Source: Mycolicibacterium lutetiense
Lineage (GTDB): Bacteria; Actinomycetota; Actinomycetes; Mycobacteriales; Mycobacteriaceae
DNA length: 64,000 nt
Direction: 5' to 3'
Assembly: GCF_017876775.1 (NCBI RefSeq)
Contig: NZ_JAGIOP010000002.1
Location: 3,658,001-3,722,000 of the forward strand
Part shown: piece after piece, positions 54,605 through 63,475 of the stretch
How the letters are laid out: each line of letters starts with the position of its first letter
How positions within the stretch are numbered: position 1 is the stretch's first letter
Translations under genes and position numbers: made by a program
The notes under the pieces: model-generated
What the model was told of the DNA's origin: nothing
What the model saw: the letters and a program-made list of their open reading frames with translations, nothing else
Databases searched by the model: none

Positions 54605-55056
54605 GCTTTTCCGATGAAGCGCTGATCCGCGCTGCGCTCGATGCTGCCCGGACGGCCGGTCCGCGCGACGTGCCGATCGGCGCGGTGGTGTTTGCCGCCG
54701 ACGGCACCGAGTTGGCCCGCGCCGCCAATGTCCGTGAGGCCAACGGGGACCCGGCCGGTCATGCCGAGATCGTGGCGATGCGCGAGGCGGCCCGGGTACT
54801 CGGCGACGGCTGGCGACTGGAAGGCACGACGCTGGCCGTGACCGTGGAGCCATGCACGATGTGCGCGGGCGCGCTGGTGCTGGCCCGGGTGGCGCGGGTG
54901 GTTTTCGGGGCGTGGGAGCCCAAGACCGGGGCGGTCGGCTCGCTGTGGGACGTGGTGCGTGATCGCCGGCTCAACCACCGACCCGAGGTGGTCGGAGGAG
55001 TTATGGCCGACGAATGCGCGCGTCTGCTGGAGGAGTTCTTCGCGGCCCAACGGTGA
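54601..55056 (+). CDS. tadA: tRNA-specific adenosine deaminase TadA
   Basis: 151-residue zinc deaminase that converts A34 to inosine in tRNA-Arg(ACG), the very tRNA encoded at 38509. Zinc and catalytic residues: His54-Ala-Glu56 (GHAEI) and Pro84-Cys85-x-x-Cys88 (EPCTMCAGA), with DVPIGAVV before. GTG 54601. Its end overlaps the convergent membrane gene by 56 bp. Confidence 0.95.
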   Translation: MSFSDEALIRAALDAARTAGPRDVPIGAVVFAADGTELARAANVREANGDPAGHAEIVAMREAARVLGDGWRLEGTTLAVTVEPCTMCAGALVLARVARVVFGAWEPKTGAVGSLWDVVRDRRLNHRPEVVGGVMADECARLLEEFFAAQR

Positions 55057-55516
55057 GTGCGGTGAGTGCGGTGCAGAGCAATAGCACGCCCGCCAAACAG
55101 GCCTGCGCGGTGAGGACTGGGATGTTGACCAGTAGGCGAGACTGCAGAGATTCGGCGCCCAACTCTGTTTGCAAGGTATCGACCAGCAGTGCTGGGAACA
55201 TCAGACATGTCACGGTGGTGGTGAGCGCGATGAGCGCGAACCCGAGTGCCACGAACCTGGCCCAGGGTAGCCGTGTCGTGCTTGCCAGTGCGGCGGCCGC
55301 CAAGACGGACGTGAACAGGACGATCCAGCCGGGTAGCGCGGTCGTCGGTAGCCATACCGCGTCGTAGTGGTCGGCGTTGTCGCCGACATACGTGCCGAGC
55401 CCGGTCCACCGCATCGGCAAGCCAACATCGGTCAGGTCGACCCACGGCAGGAACGTCAGTGCCGCTGACAATCCGGCCGCGACGATGGCCACAGCGATGA
55501 GCACTTTGCGTCGCAC
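55001..55516 (-). CDS. Four-helix membrane protein
   Basis: 171-residue protein with four hydrophobic segments (VLIAVAIVAAGLSAALTFLPW, TTALPGWIVLFTSVLAAAALA, FVALGFALIALTTTVTCLMFPAL, VLTAQACLAGVLLLCTALTAL). ATG 55516. No family recognised. The 3' end overlaps tadA by 56 bp in antisense, making long overlapping transcripts likely. Confidence 0.7.
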   Translation of the reverse strand: MRRKVLIAVAIVAAGLSAALTFLPWVDLTDVGLPMRWTGLGTYVGDNADHYDAVWLPTTALPGWIVLFTSVLAAAALASTTRLPWARFVALGFALIALTTTVTCLMFPALLVDTLQTELGAESLQSRLLVNIPVLTAQACLAGVLLLCTALTALTVGPRRTPPADARIRRP

Positions 55517-55614
55517 GGCATTCCCCCTTCACGCCGCAGTCACGGTACCTCGGTCAGCCCGCGTGATCCGGCGGCGATTAGGGCCTGCGGCGCCCGCCCG
55601 GTAAGCTGCCACAC

Positions 55615-55705
55615 GGTGGCGTGTCCGAGCGGCCTAAGGAGCACGCCTCGAAAGCGTGTGACGGGTAACCCCCGTCCGAGGGTTCAAATCCCTCCGCCAC
55701 CGCCA
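55615..55705 (+). tRNA. tRNA-Ser (anticodon CGA)
   Basis: 91-nt class II tRNA with encoded CCA. Acceptor GGTGGCG pairs with CGCCACC; anticodon CGA in CTCGAAA; long variable arm around GTGACGGGTAACCCCCGTCC; T-arm GAGGGTTCAAATCCCTC. It shares the 16-bp 3' end that is duplicated by the IS element at tRNA-Ser(UGA). Confidence 0.96.
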
Positions 55706-55708
55706 TAA

Positions 55709-55745
55709 GCCCCGCGCCTGTTCTTACAGGTAGCGGGGTTTTTTT
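55709..55745 (+). terminator. Intrinsic terminator after tRNA-Ser
   Basis: Hairpin CCCCGC (55710-55715) with GCGGGG (55733-55738), enclosing CCTGT/ACAGG, followed by a run of seven T (55739-55745). Starts four bases after the tRNA. The convergent gene's stop codon lies at the tail of this run. Confidence 0.92.
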
Positions 55746-56286
55746 ATGCCCCGCCGTCCGGCGACAACCGCAACACCGGGATGGTGCGGATCCCGTCGGT
55801 GCGCTGCTGGTACACCTCCCAGCCCTTGTTGAGCCGGTCGGCGGCCAGTGCGTAGAGCCGGTCGCGATCTGCCCCGGTGGCCTCACGAGCCACGAACCGT
55901 CCACCGCGTGGCCCGATGTGCAGCTCGCAGTCGGGATGGGCGAGCAGGTTGTAGTACCAGCCGGGGTGATGTTCGCGTCCATAGTTGGAGGCGATCAACA
56001 CCACGTCGTCGCCGTCGGTGAAATAGGCCAACGGGCTCTCGTACTGCTTGCCGCTGCGGGCCCCGGTCGAGGTCAGCACGAGCACCGGGATGCCCTGACT
56101 CAACCGCATCCGCCCGTGGGTCGCCTTCATCAACGGAGACTCCAACGGGGCAATCCGTCGCCGCCACAGCGCCGCGGCCCGCTCGGTGGTGAACAGCTTG
56201 CCCCCGGTCAACCAGAACAGCTCGCGTTTCCACAACGGCCGAGCTTCCAGATTGACTCGGGGGATGCCGTTGAGCGTGGCGGACAT
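55744..56286 (-). CDS. Deazaflavin-dependent nitroreductase family protein (Ddn-like)
   Basis: 180-residue F420-binding split-barrel protein (DUF385/Ddn family): ATHGRMRLSQGIPVLVLTSTGARSGKQYESPLAYF followed by VLIASNYGREHHPGWYYNLLAHPDCELHIG, the typical cofactor-binding phrases. Probably uses F420H2 to reduce quinones or other substrates. ATG 56286, 12 bp after the peroxidase stop, so likely in the same operon. Confidence 0.9.
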   Translation of the reverse strand: MSATLNGIPRVNLEARPLWKRELFWLTGGKLFTTERAAALWRRRIAPLESPLMKATHGRMRLSQGIPVLVLTSTGARSGKQYESPLAYFTDGDDVVLIASNYGREHHPGWYYNLLAHPDCELHIGPRGGRFVAREATGADRDRLYALAADRLNKGWEVYQQRTDGIRTIPVLRLSPDGGA

Positions 56287-56298
56287 GGTGCGGCCTGG

Positions 56299-58077
56299 CT
56301 AGATCCGCGTCCACGGTGCGAACGCGTTGCGTTGTCCACGCAGCGTCGGCTCGAGTTCGGGATAGTGACGCAGCAACACCGAGGTCATGTCGTTGTGGTC
56401 GATCCAGTCCATGCCTTCGGGGGTGTAGACGCGGGGGGTGAAGTCGACGGTGTAGAACCGGTCGCTCTTGAGACGCCGGGTCGCCATCAACACGAAGATC
56501 CGGAAAGCGGTGTCGCTGAACCCGAATCCGGCCGGCAGCTTCTCGCCGAACATGCCGACCATGGTGTCGACCTTCTCGATGTCGCCGCCGTAGATCTCGG
56601 CCATCGCGGCGGCGGTCGAGGCGTCGCCGCCGCTGATCTGATCGAAGCTCGTCACCGGATTCAGTCGCAGTGCACGGCGGAAGTTGTTGTAGCGCGGGAC
56701 TCCCCGTTCCCGGGAACGCAGGATGTCGGTGGCGATCAGGTCGAGTGCGTGTTCGTCTGCGCGTTCGAAGTCCCGCATGAACTTCGGGCTGTTGTGCAGG
56801 GTGACTGCACCGGGGTGAGCGACGCCCAGCGAGTACAGGCATTCGGCCACCCCCAGGCTCTTGAGCACCCCGCGGGAGTTCGCGCCGCCGTGGATGTCAC
56901 TGAAGGTCATGGTGCGAGTGTCGACACTGCTTGTGAGGCTGAGGAATTCGTAGTCGTCGGGAACGAGCGGGTGCATCCGGTACACCGTGACGAAGTCCTC
57001 GGTGATCGAGTACGGCGCGGTGTGGTGGTCGGCGGTTGAGCCCGGGATGCCGCTGAGCGCATCGCTGGAGCTCAGCCGACCGAACAACTCCTTGACCCGT
57101 TCACCGGCCAGGCCGAACCAGTTGGCCCGCATGCCGATCTGCAAGGTCGGGTGCCCGAGGATCGCCGGGGTCCACTCGATGGTGTGAATCTTGGCGATCA
57201 GCGCGGCGTTGATCAGCCGCGCCTTGTTGAACAACTGATCGTCGTCCCAGCTCGGGTAGGACGCCGTCAGTCGGTCGCAGATCGCGTTGTGCTCGCGCAT
57301 GAATATCGTGCCCATCAGTTCCATGCCCAGCCACCAGCCGTCCGCGCCGCCGGATGCGCCGATCAGGGTCGGGGGAATGTCGATGAACCCGTCGGCGTCG
57401 ATGCGCACCTTGCCGTCGCGGTGGGTGCGGATCGCGTTCTGGAAGTCCTGGGTGCTGCCGTAGATCTGCGAGGCGTCCCACCAGTGGGTTTCCGTGTTCA
57501 GGAAAGTCGATCCCCCAGGCGCGGCAGTGGGATCGGCCGTGGTGGCCGGGACCTTGATGGTGTCCTCGGGCCAGTCGTCGTCGGGCGGTCGGGGAATCTC
57601 GATCATCCGGTTGGTGTCGGAGCCATGGCTGAACCAGTCGCGGGTCTCGAACTGCAACCACGCCGCGGCCAGCACGTTGAGTGTGGTGGCCGGTCGGAAT
57701 TCGCGGCGCTGCAACAGCTTCGTGCTGATGAGTCGCGGGTTGGGATCCATCAACTCCGGCAGTTGCTCGGCGCGGCCCTCGGCCAACGGTACATTGCGTC
57801 CGAATCGGGTATCCGCCATGCCCATTGAGGGCTCGGACAGATCGTTGTAGGAGCCGTTCGCTGTCCGGACGGTCAGGTAGTCGGCAGGGGCCAGCGGTGG
57901 CGCCTGTGGCGGGCGACCCTGGTAGCTGTCGAACAGATTGTGCTCGCGCAGGGCGTCCCGGATCCCGACCAGTACCGAGATGCCCAGGATCGGTGGCAGC
58001 TTGTCCCAGCCGATCCGCCGGTCGATCACTTCAGTGGTCTTGAGGAACAGGTGTGTGAGAAGCGATGGCTTCGGCAT
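56299..58077 (-). CDS. Alpha-dioxygenase-like animal heme peroxidase with altered distal residue
   Basis: 592-residue protein similar throughout to plant fatty-acid alpha-dioxygenases. Proximal heme His369 and catalytic Tyr366 are in VYRMHPLVPD. The EHNAICD and ERGVPRYNNFRR segments also fit. But where alpha-dioxygenases have the distal histidine in FMIHDWIDH, this protein reads FETRDWFSH, with Arg146 (codon CGC at 57640-57642) at that place. No signal peptide is clear. ATG 58077. It may still oxygenate fatty acids, or be modified in activity. Confidence 0.9.
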   Translation of the reverse strand: MPKPSLLTHLFLKTTEVIDRRIGWDKLPPILGISVLVGIRDALREHNLFDSYQGRPPQAPPLAPADYLTVRTANGSYNDLSEPSMGMADTRFGRNVPLAEGRAEQLPELMDPNPRLISTKLLQRREFRPATTLNVLAAAWLQFETRDWFSHGSDTNRMIEIPRPPDDDWPEDTIKVPATTADPTAAPGGSTFLNTETHWWDASQIYGSTQDFQNAIRTHRDGKVRIDADGFIDIPPTLIGASGGADGWWLGMELMGTIFMREHNAICDRLTASYPSWDDDQLFNKARLINAALIAKIHTIEWTPAILGHPTLQIGMRANWFGLAGERVKELFGRLSSSDALSGIPGSTADHHTAPYSITEDFVTVYRMHPLVPDDYEFLSLTSSVDTRTMTFSDIHGGANSRGVLKSLGVAECLYSLGVAHPGAVTLHNSPKFMRDFERADEHALDLIATDILRSRERGVPRYNNFRRALRLNPVTSFDQISGGDASTAAAMAEIYGGDIEKVDTMVGMFGEKLPAGFGFSDTAFRIFVLMATRRLKSDRFYTVDFTPRVYTPEGMDWIDHNDMTSVLLRHYPELEPTLRGQRNAFAPWTRI

Positions 58078-58177
58078 GTCTCGATCTTGGGTGTTCGCGG
58101 GGACCCGTGCATGAGTAGTCGGCTACTTGTTTTGCCGAGTCTCGCCGGGGCCCGCCTCCTCCGCGTTGAATGTGTCC

Positions 58178-59533
58178 ATGGAGCTGATGTCGCCGACCGA
58201 TTCGATGTTTCTGATCGCCGAGTCACGGGAGCACCCGTTCCACGTGGGCGGCCTCGCGCTCTACAAGCCGCCGGCGGGTGCGGGCCCCGAATTCGTGCGC
58301 GAGTTGTACGGGGAGATGGTTGCCCACACCGAGATCGATCCGGTGTTCCGAAAGCACCCGGCGACGATTCTGGGTGGCATCGCGAATGTCGGCTGGACCT
58401 ACGACGACGACGTCGACCTGGACTACCACCTCCGCCGCTCGGGTCTGCCGGCCCCGGGCCGGGTGCGTGATCTGCTGGAGCTGACCTCGCGCCTGCACGG
58501 CAGCCTGCTCGACCGGCACCGTCCGCTGTGGGAGGCCCAGCTGATCGAGGGGCTGGCCGATGGGCGGTTCGCGGTGTACACGAAGATGCACCATTCGTTG
58601 ATCGACGGGGTTTCGGCGCTCAAGCTGTTGATGCGCACGCTGTCGGAGGATCCCGGGGACACCGAGGTGCGGGTGCCGTGGTCGCTGCCGCGACACAAGC
58701 GGCCTCGGCAGGGCTCGTCATTGCTGCGGACCGCCTCCGAAACCCTCGGCTCGGTTGCTGGGCTGGGGCCTTCGACGGTCAAGCTGGCCCGTTCGGCGCT
58801 GCTCGAACAGCAGCTCACGCTGCCGTTCGCGGCACCCAAGACCATGTTCAACGTCAAGATCGGTGGTGCCCGTCGGGTCGCGGCACAGTCGTGGCCGCTG
58901 GAGCGGTTCCAGCGGATCTCGCGGGCGGCCGGGTTCACCGTCAACGATGTGGTGCTCGCGGTCTGCGCCGGAGCGTTGCGCGCCTACCTGGTGGAGCAGG
59001 ATGCGCTGCCGGACCGGCCGTTGATCGCGATGGTGCCCGTGAGCCTGCGCGCCGAAGACGAGGCGGACGCCGGCGGCAATCTGGTCGGCACGGTGCTGTG
59101 CAATTTGGCCACCGATCTGGAAGACCCGGTGGACCGGCTCAAGGTGATCGGTGAGTCGATGCGGGGCAACAAGAAGGTGTTCTCCGAGTTGCCGCGGGTT
59201 CAGGCCCTGGCGCTGTCGGCGATGATGATCGCCCCGCTGGGCCTGGCGGCGGTACCCGGGTTCGTCAAGGCCACCGCGCCGCCGTTCAACCTGGTCATAT
59301 CCAATGTGCCCGGGCCGCGACATCCGTTGTATTGGAAGGGTGCTCGGCTGGACGGCAACTATCCGCTGTCGATCGCGCTGGATGGGCAGGCGATGAACAT
59401 CACCCTGGCCAACAATGCCGACAACCTGGATTTCGGTCTGGTCGGCTGCCGGCGCAGCGTGCCACACCTGCAGCGGATGCTCAGCCATCTGGAGGTCGCG
59501 CTGAAGGCCCTGGAGGTCGCGGCGGGCGCTTGA
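58178..59533 (+). CDS. Wax ester synthase/diacylglycerol acyltransferase (WS/DGAT)
   Basis: 451-residue acyltransferase that forms triacylglycerol or wax esters from acyl-CoA. Catalytic HHxxxDG at residues 138-144 (MHHSLIDGVS), substrate-region PLWEAQLIEGL, and NVPGPRHPLYWKGARL near the C-terminus. ATG 58178 (MELMSPTDSMF) fits the family. A second ATG at 58187 is possible. Divergent from the alpha-dioxygenase-like gene over 100 bp, hinting at a shared lipid context. Confidence 0.94.
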   Translation: MELMSPTDSMFLIAESREHPFHVGGLALYKPPAGAGPEFVRELYGEMVAHTEIDPVFRKHPATILGGIANVGWTYDDDVDLDYHLRRSGLPAPGRVRDLLELTSRLHGSLLDRHRPLWEAQLIEGLADGRFAVYTKMHHSLIDGVSALKLLMRTLSEDPGDTEVRVPWSLPRHKRPRQGSSLLRTASETLGSVAGLGPSTVKLARSALLEQQLTLPFAAPKTMFNVKIGGARRVAAQSWPLERFQRISRAAGFTVNDVVLAVCAGALRAYLVEQDALPDRPLIAMVPVSLRAEDEADAGGNLVGTVLCNLATDLEDPVDRLKVIGESMRGNKKVFSELPRVQALALSAMMIAPLGLAAVPGFVKATAPPFNLVISNVPGPRHPLYWKGARLDGNYPLSIALDGQAMNITLANNADNLDFGLVGCRRSVPHLQRMLSHLEVALKALEVAAGA

Positions 59534-59603
59534 CCCCAAAAGGCGTAATTGGTAGACCAAAAGGCGGTGGGGTGGCGAGGATGCTCAACATCCCCTCCGC
59601 GTT

Positions 59604-61376
59604 CTAGCCGGCGGACCGCAGGAAGTCTCCCGAGATCTTGACCGCGGGCGTCGAGGAGTCGCCGCCCACCACCAGGGTCGCGAACGCGATGTCCCCGGCG
59701 ATCCCGGCGAACCACCCGTGCGAGTGGGTGTTATCGCCGAATTCCGCCGTACCGGTCTTGCCACCGAGATCCGGGATATCGCTCAACTGGCTGGCGGTGC
59801 CCTCGGTGACGGTCTTGCGCATCATGTCCCGCAGTGCCGCGGTGACACCGGCTGGAAGCGTTTCGGAGGGGGAGTCGGCCGTCACCTTGTCGCCGTCGAC
59901 CAGGCTGGGCAGGACGGTCGAGCCGTGCGCCAGGCTGGCCTCGGCGACGGCGAGACCGAACGGGCTGACAGTCACGGTGCCCTGGCCGATACCGTTCTCC
60001 ACCCGCTGGGCGGCGGTGTCGGCGTCGGGAACCCGGCCAGTGACTGTAGTGAGCCCCGGAATGGTGAAGTCCACCCCGATGCCGAACGCGCGGGCCGTCT
60101 CGGTGAGGGCGTCGGCGGGGAGCTTGTCCGAGAGTGCCGCCATGCTGGTGTTGCACGAACGGGAGAACGCCGACGCCAAAGGCACTGTCCCCAGGTCGAA
60201 GTCATCGTCGTTGGGGATGGTGCGGTTCTCGATCGTCAACCGGCCCGGGCAGGCCACCGGGCTGTCCGGGGTGGCCAGGTCGGCCTCCAGCGCGGCTGCG
60301 GTGGTGATGGTCTTGAACGTCGACCCCGGCGGGTAGAGCCCCGAAAATGCAATGGCGCCTTGGGGATCCGCGGCCGTGTTCTGTGCGGCAGCCAGAATCC
60401 CGCCCGTCTTGCCGGACATCGCGACCAGTACCGCGGGACGGGTCTCCTGGGAGACGGCCTGTTGGGCGAGCAGTTGGAGCCGGAGGTCCATGGTGGTGCG
60501 CATCGGGTCGGTCGGTGCGGGCGGTTGCGCGGTGAGCCGCTGCGCGGGTGCGCCGTCCCCGTCAACCAGATAGACCGACCACCCGGCAGCTTTGGTGATC
60601 CGGTCGTGCCACAGCTGGGTGAGCCCGCCGATGGCCGGCGAGGACAGTTGGCGGTCGGTGGTCAGCAGGTCACCCTGCTCGGCCACGGTGACCCCCGGAA
60701 TCTGGGCCAGTTGGTCGCGTACCTGGACGAGGTCGTCTTCGCGCAGTTTCATCACTGTCACGCGGTCGTCGGTGTTCGACGTGAACTGCGCGCCGATGGA
60801 TTCCGCGGTCGTGGTGGCATCGAAGCGGTTCAACAGCGCGGCGAGCGGCGCGGCGGAATCGACGTGGGTGCGGTCCAGCGAGATGACGCCCACGGTCTGC
60901 CAGGTCATCAACGGTTGACCGGTCCGGTCGAGCACCGGGGTCTGCAGGTCGCTGTCGGTGCTGTACTGAAAGCGCAAGCCGTCCTGCAGATCTCGGTGCA
61001 ACAGCGTCGGCGCCCAGCTGATCAGCCAGTCCTCACCGGTCTTGGCTGCGGTGCCTGCGGTGTCATAGCCGAAATCGTGGCCTTCACCCCAGGACCACTG
61101 ATATTTAAGTGTCGCGCCGGACTGATCATCGGGCTCGGTGCTGACCTTCACCGAGGCGGCGTCGCCCATGCCGTTGAACATTGAGGTGATTGCCGGTTCG
61201 GCAGCTGCGGGGTCGTTGGTCTGCGCGGCCGCGCCGTGAGCGTCTTTGCGTTGCAGGGCATCGGCGAAGGCGGCGAATCGGTCAGCCGGGTCCGGGGACG
61301 ACGAGCATCCCGCAACCGGGAGAAACAGGCCGAGCAGCAGGAACCAGACGATGGCGGGGCGGTGCCTTCGAGTCAT
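59604..61376 (-). CDS. Penicillin-binding lipoprotein (class B PBP, Rv2864c-like)
   Basis: 590-residue lipid-anchored transpeptidase that crosslinks peptidoglycan in the periplasm. Lipobox VAGC (Cys24), an NTF2-like MecA N-terminal domain (about residues 30-130), a dimerisation domain, then the penicillin-binding domain with Ser352-x-x-Lys355 (GSTFK), Ser407-Cys-Asn409 and Lys540-Thr-Gly (GGKTGTAEF). ATG 61376. Similar to PBP-lipo of mycobacteria. It neighbours a PE-PPE-domain gene on the same strand but 23 bp apart. Confidence 0.93.
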   Translation of the reverse strand: MTRRHRPAIVWFLLLGLFLPVAGCSSSPDPADRFAAFADALQRKDAHGAAAQTNDPAAAEPAITSMFNGMGDAASVKVSTEPDDQSGATLKYQWSWGEGHDFGYDTAGTAAKTGEDWLISWAPTLLHRDLQDGLRFQYSTDSDLQTPVLDRTGQPLMTWQTVGVISLDRTHVDSAAPLAALLNRFDATTTAESIGAQFTSNTDDRVTVMKLREDDLVQVRDQLAQIPGVTVAEQGDLLTTDRQLSSPAIGGLTQLWHDRITKAAGWSVYLVDGDGAPAQRLTAQPPAPTDPMRTTMDLRLQLLAQQAVSQETRPAVLVAMSGKTGGILAAAQNTAADPQGAIAFSGLYPPGSTFKTITTAAALEADLATPDSPVACPGRLTIENRTIPNDDDFDLGTVPLASAFSRSCNTSMAALSDKLPADALTETARAFGIGVDFTIPGLTTVTGRVPDADTAAQRVENGIGQGTVTVSPFGLAVAEASLAHGSTVLPSLVDGDKVTADSPSETLPAGVTAALRDMMRKTVTEGTASQLSDIPDLGGKTGTAEFGDNTHSHGWFAGIAGDIAFATLVVGGDSSTPAVKISGDFLRSAG

Positions 61377-61399
61377 GTCCCCAGCATGACATCTCGAGC

Positions 61400-62734
61400 C
61401 TAGGCAGCCTTGTCGGTGTCTGCCGTCCGTTGCGGCTTGGCCTGGTGTTTGGGCCCGGACTTGGGCTCGGACTTAGACCCGGACTTGGGCTTCGGCTTGG
61501 ATGAGTCCCTGACGTTCTTCGCGACGTCAGACATGGAGTTGCGCACGTCATCGCGCCGCTGGGTGGGGGTGCGCTTGACGGGCTTCTTCGGGGCTTCTGG
61601 TTTGGCCGCGATGCGCTCGGTGGTTGCCGGGGTCGCCGAAGGAGATGTGACCGAAGGCGATGTGGTGGAAGGTGATGTGGTGGAAGGTATTCCGCCCTTG
61701 AAGTTGTCGGCGCCTTCCTGGATGGCACCCGGAAGGGCGTTCACGGTGTCGATGATGCGTTTCGGCGGGGTGATCAACGAGAAGCGGGTCGGTGTCGCGG
61801 GATCTGAGTAGTCCCGGTCGGTGTAGCCCATGTCGACGGCGAGTTTGAGGGTCGGCTCGATCGCGCCGAGTACCGGCTCGGTGAGGGCCGTGGTGTTGAG
61901 GGCGGTCGACACGTCGCGGATCGGCTGCAGCAGCGGCAGATGCTCGGTCTTGACCAGGATGTAGGTGTCGGTGCCACCACCCGGCTTCGCGACGGACTTC
62001 ACGATGGCCGCGTCCGGGTCGTTCAGGTCGGCGGCATCGGGTGTCGGGTCGCCGTGCAGATAGAAGAACCCGGCTGCGGCGTTGGCCAGCGACAGCGGGT
62101 TGGCGTAGGCCGGGAAGTCACCGACAGGGTCGTACTCGATGGTGAGGAAGGTCTGGTCGTACGACGTGGGCGCCGATGCCCCGGTGCTGGTGAATCCGAG
62201 GAGGCTGAGCGGACCCAGATTCGGGAAGCGGGCATAGATGCCGCCGTTGGGAACGGTCGGTGCCGCGATGTAGACGAATTCGATGTTCCCGCCCGGGGAC
62301 GGCACCGTTCCGGCGTCGAGCTCGCGCTTGTACTTCTCGGCGAGGATGGTTCCCTCGGAGTAACTGACGAGGTAGATCGTGCCTTCCGGACCGGAGGCGG
62401 TGCGCGCTTCGGCGACGGTGTCGATCAGCGGTTGGCGACCTTGCGTCACGCTCTCGTCGATCGGCAACGTGGCCGGATAGTTGACGCCGTAGAACTGGTT
62501 GTCAGCGGCACCGACGAACTCGCCGCCATATGGCAGGTAGTTGCGCTGGAACTTGTTCTGGATCCGGTCGCTGGTCGGATTGTCCTTCCCACCCACACCG
62601 ACCACGGCAGCGCTGCCGGGCAGGGTGGCCGCGAAGGCGTCGGCGACGTGCCCGAAGGCCAGTACCGCGGTCATGCCCGCGGTGGCACCGGCCACCGCGA
62701 CAGCGAATGGACGCCGGCGCGTGTGATCAGCCAC
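61400..62734 (-). CDS. PE-PPE-domain alpha/beta hydrolase with K/P-rich tail
   Basis: 444-residue protein. An N-terminal signal-like helix (VAVAGATAGMTAVLAFGHVADAFAA) is followed directly by a PE-PPE hydrolase domain (about residues 40-300) with nucleophile Ser126 in VSYSEGT; there is no PE or PPE N-terminal domain. From residue 355 the tail has TSPS repeats (TTSPSTTSPSVTSPSATP) and basic KPKSG/EPKSGPK repeats, with matching repeats in DNA at about 61430-61510 and 61640-61690. Likely secreted and wall-bound esterase. ATG 62734. Confidence 0.88.
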   Translation of the reverse strand: MADHTRRRPFAVAVAGATAGMTAVLAFGHVADAFAATLPGSAAVVGVGGKDNPTSDRIQNKFQRNYLPYGGEFVGAADNQFYGVNYPATLPIDESVTQGRQPLIDTVAEARTASGPEGTIYLVSYSEGTILAEKYKRELDAGTVPSPGGNIEFVYIAAPTVPNGGIYARFPNLGPLSLLGFTSTGASAPTSYDQTFLTIEYDPVGDFPAYANPLSLANAAAGFFYLHGDPTPDAADLNDPDAAIVKSVAKPGGGTDTYILVKTEHLPLLQPIRDVSTALNTTALTEPVLGAIEPTLKLAVDMGYTDRDYSDPATPTRFSLITPPKRIIDTVNALPGAIQEGADNFKGGIPSTTSPSTTSPSVTSPSATPATTERIAAKPEAPKKPVKRTPTQRRDDVRNSMSDVAKNVRDSSKPKPKSGSKSEPKSGPKHQAKPQRTADTDKAA

Positions 62735-62777
62735 GGTGCTCCTCGGATCGAGTGGGTGAGACAGGCTGACAACAGAA

Positions 62778-62806
62778 TGTGGGCCCGGGATCAGTCCGGG
62801 CCCACA
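62778..62806. terminator. Hairpin terminator of lpqH
   Basis: Perfect 11-bp inverted repeat TGTGGGCCCGG (62778-62788) and CCGGGCCCACA (62796-62806), 7-nt loop, 34 bp after the lpqH stop on the minus strand and before the PE-PPE-domain gene. On that strand it is followed by TTCTGTTGTC. Confidence 0.85.
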
Positions 62807-62839
62807 CTATGTCAGAGTTTTGTCAGGTGGAAGTTCCGG

Positions 62840-63337
62840 TTACGGGCAGGCCACTTCCAGCTCGAAAGGCTTGGTCACCATGCCCGTTCCACCGGCGCCG
62901 GTCGCTTCGCCCTTGATCATGTACTTGTTGCCATCCTTGGTGGCTTCGGCGCTGCCGCCGGGCACGCCGGGGGTGTAGGCGAGGTTGACGCCGTCAATAT
63001 TGCCGAGTGCCACGGCGGTCACCGACGGCTGGTCGCCCTCGCTGAGCGTGGCAGTCACTCCGGACATGCCTTGTCCGACGGTGAGGCTCACATTGCCTGC
63101 GACCGTGGCACATACGACTGTGCCCTCGAGCTTGTGCTCCTTGCCGTCGATGCTGACCCGGGCGGTGCCCGTGCCGGTTGTCGCAGTGGCGTCGCCGGCC
63201 TCGACCGAGGCTGTCGCCGACGCCGTTGCGGGGGACTTCGTCTCGGCGCTGTCTTTCTTGTCGCTCGACGAACAGCCGGACAGGCCTGCGACGACAATCG
63301 CGGCGCCGCCGATGGCTACCAGGAACTCACGCTTCAC
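62840..63337 (-). CDS. lpqH: LpqH-family lipoprotein (19-kDa antigen)
   Basis: 165-residue surface lipoprotein of the 19-kDa antigen family. Signal and lipobox AIVVAGLSGC, a Thr/Ala/Ser-rich glycosylatable linker (DSAETKSPATASATASVEAGDAT shows the type), then the conserved beta domain VSIDGKEHKLEGTVVCATVAGNVSLTVG with paired Cys and a C-terminal FELEVACP. GTG at 63337 (VKREFL) is chosen over one at 63352 because GAGGAG lies 8 bases upstream and the family begins M-K-R. Known family members are TLR2 agonists. Confidence 0.93.
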   Translation of the reverse strand: MKREFLVAIGGAAIVVAGLSGCSSSDKKDSAETKSPATASATASVEAGDATATTGTGTARVSIDGKEHKLEGTVVCATVAGNVSLTVGQGMSGVTATLSEGDQPSVTAVALGNIDGVNLAYTPGVPGGSAEATKDGNKYMIKGEATGAGGTGMVTKPFELEVACP

Positions 63338-63475
63338 AACTGCTCTCCTCACGGTTGTGCAGCCCGTCTCCAGTGGCGGACTGTCAGGCAGAAGTATTCG
63401 GGTTCGTGCAGGTCGTAGGCGTGGATTTGGCCGAATTGTTCGTAGTGGCTGCGGGACGGTCGTAAGTTCAGCCCC

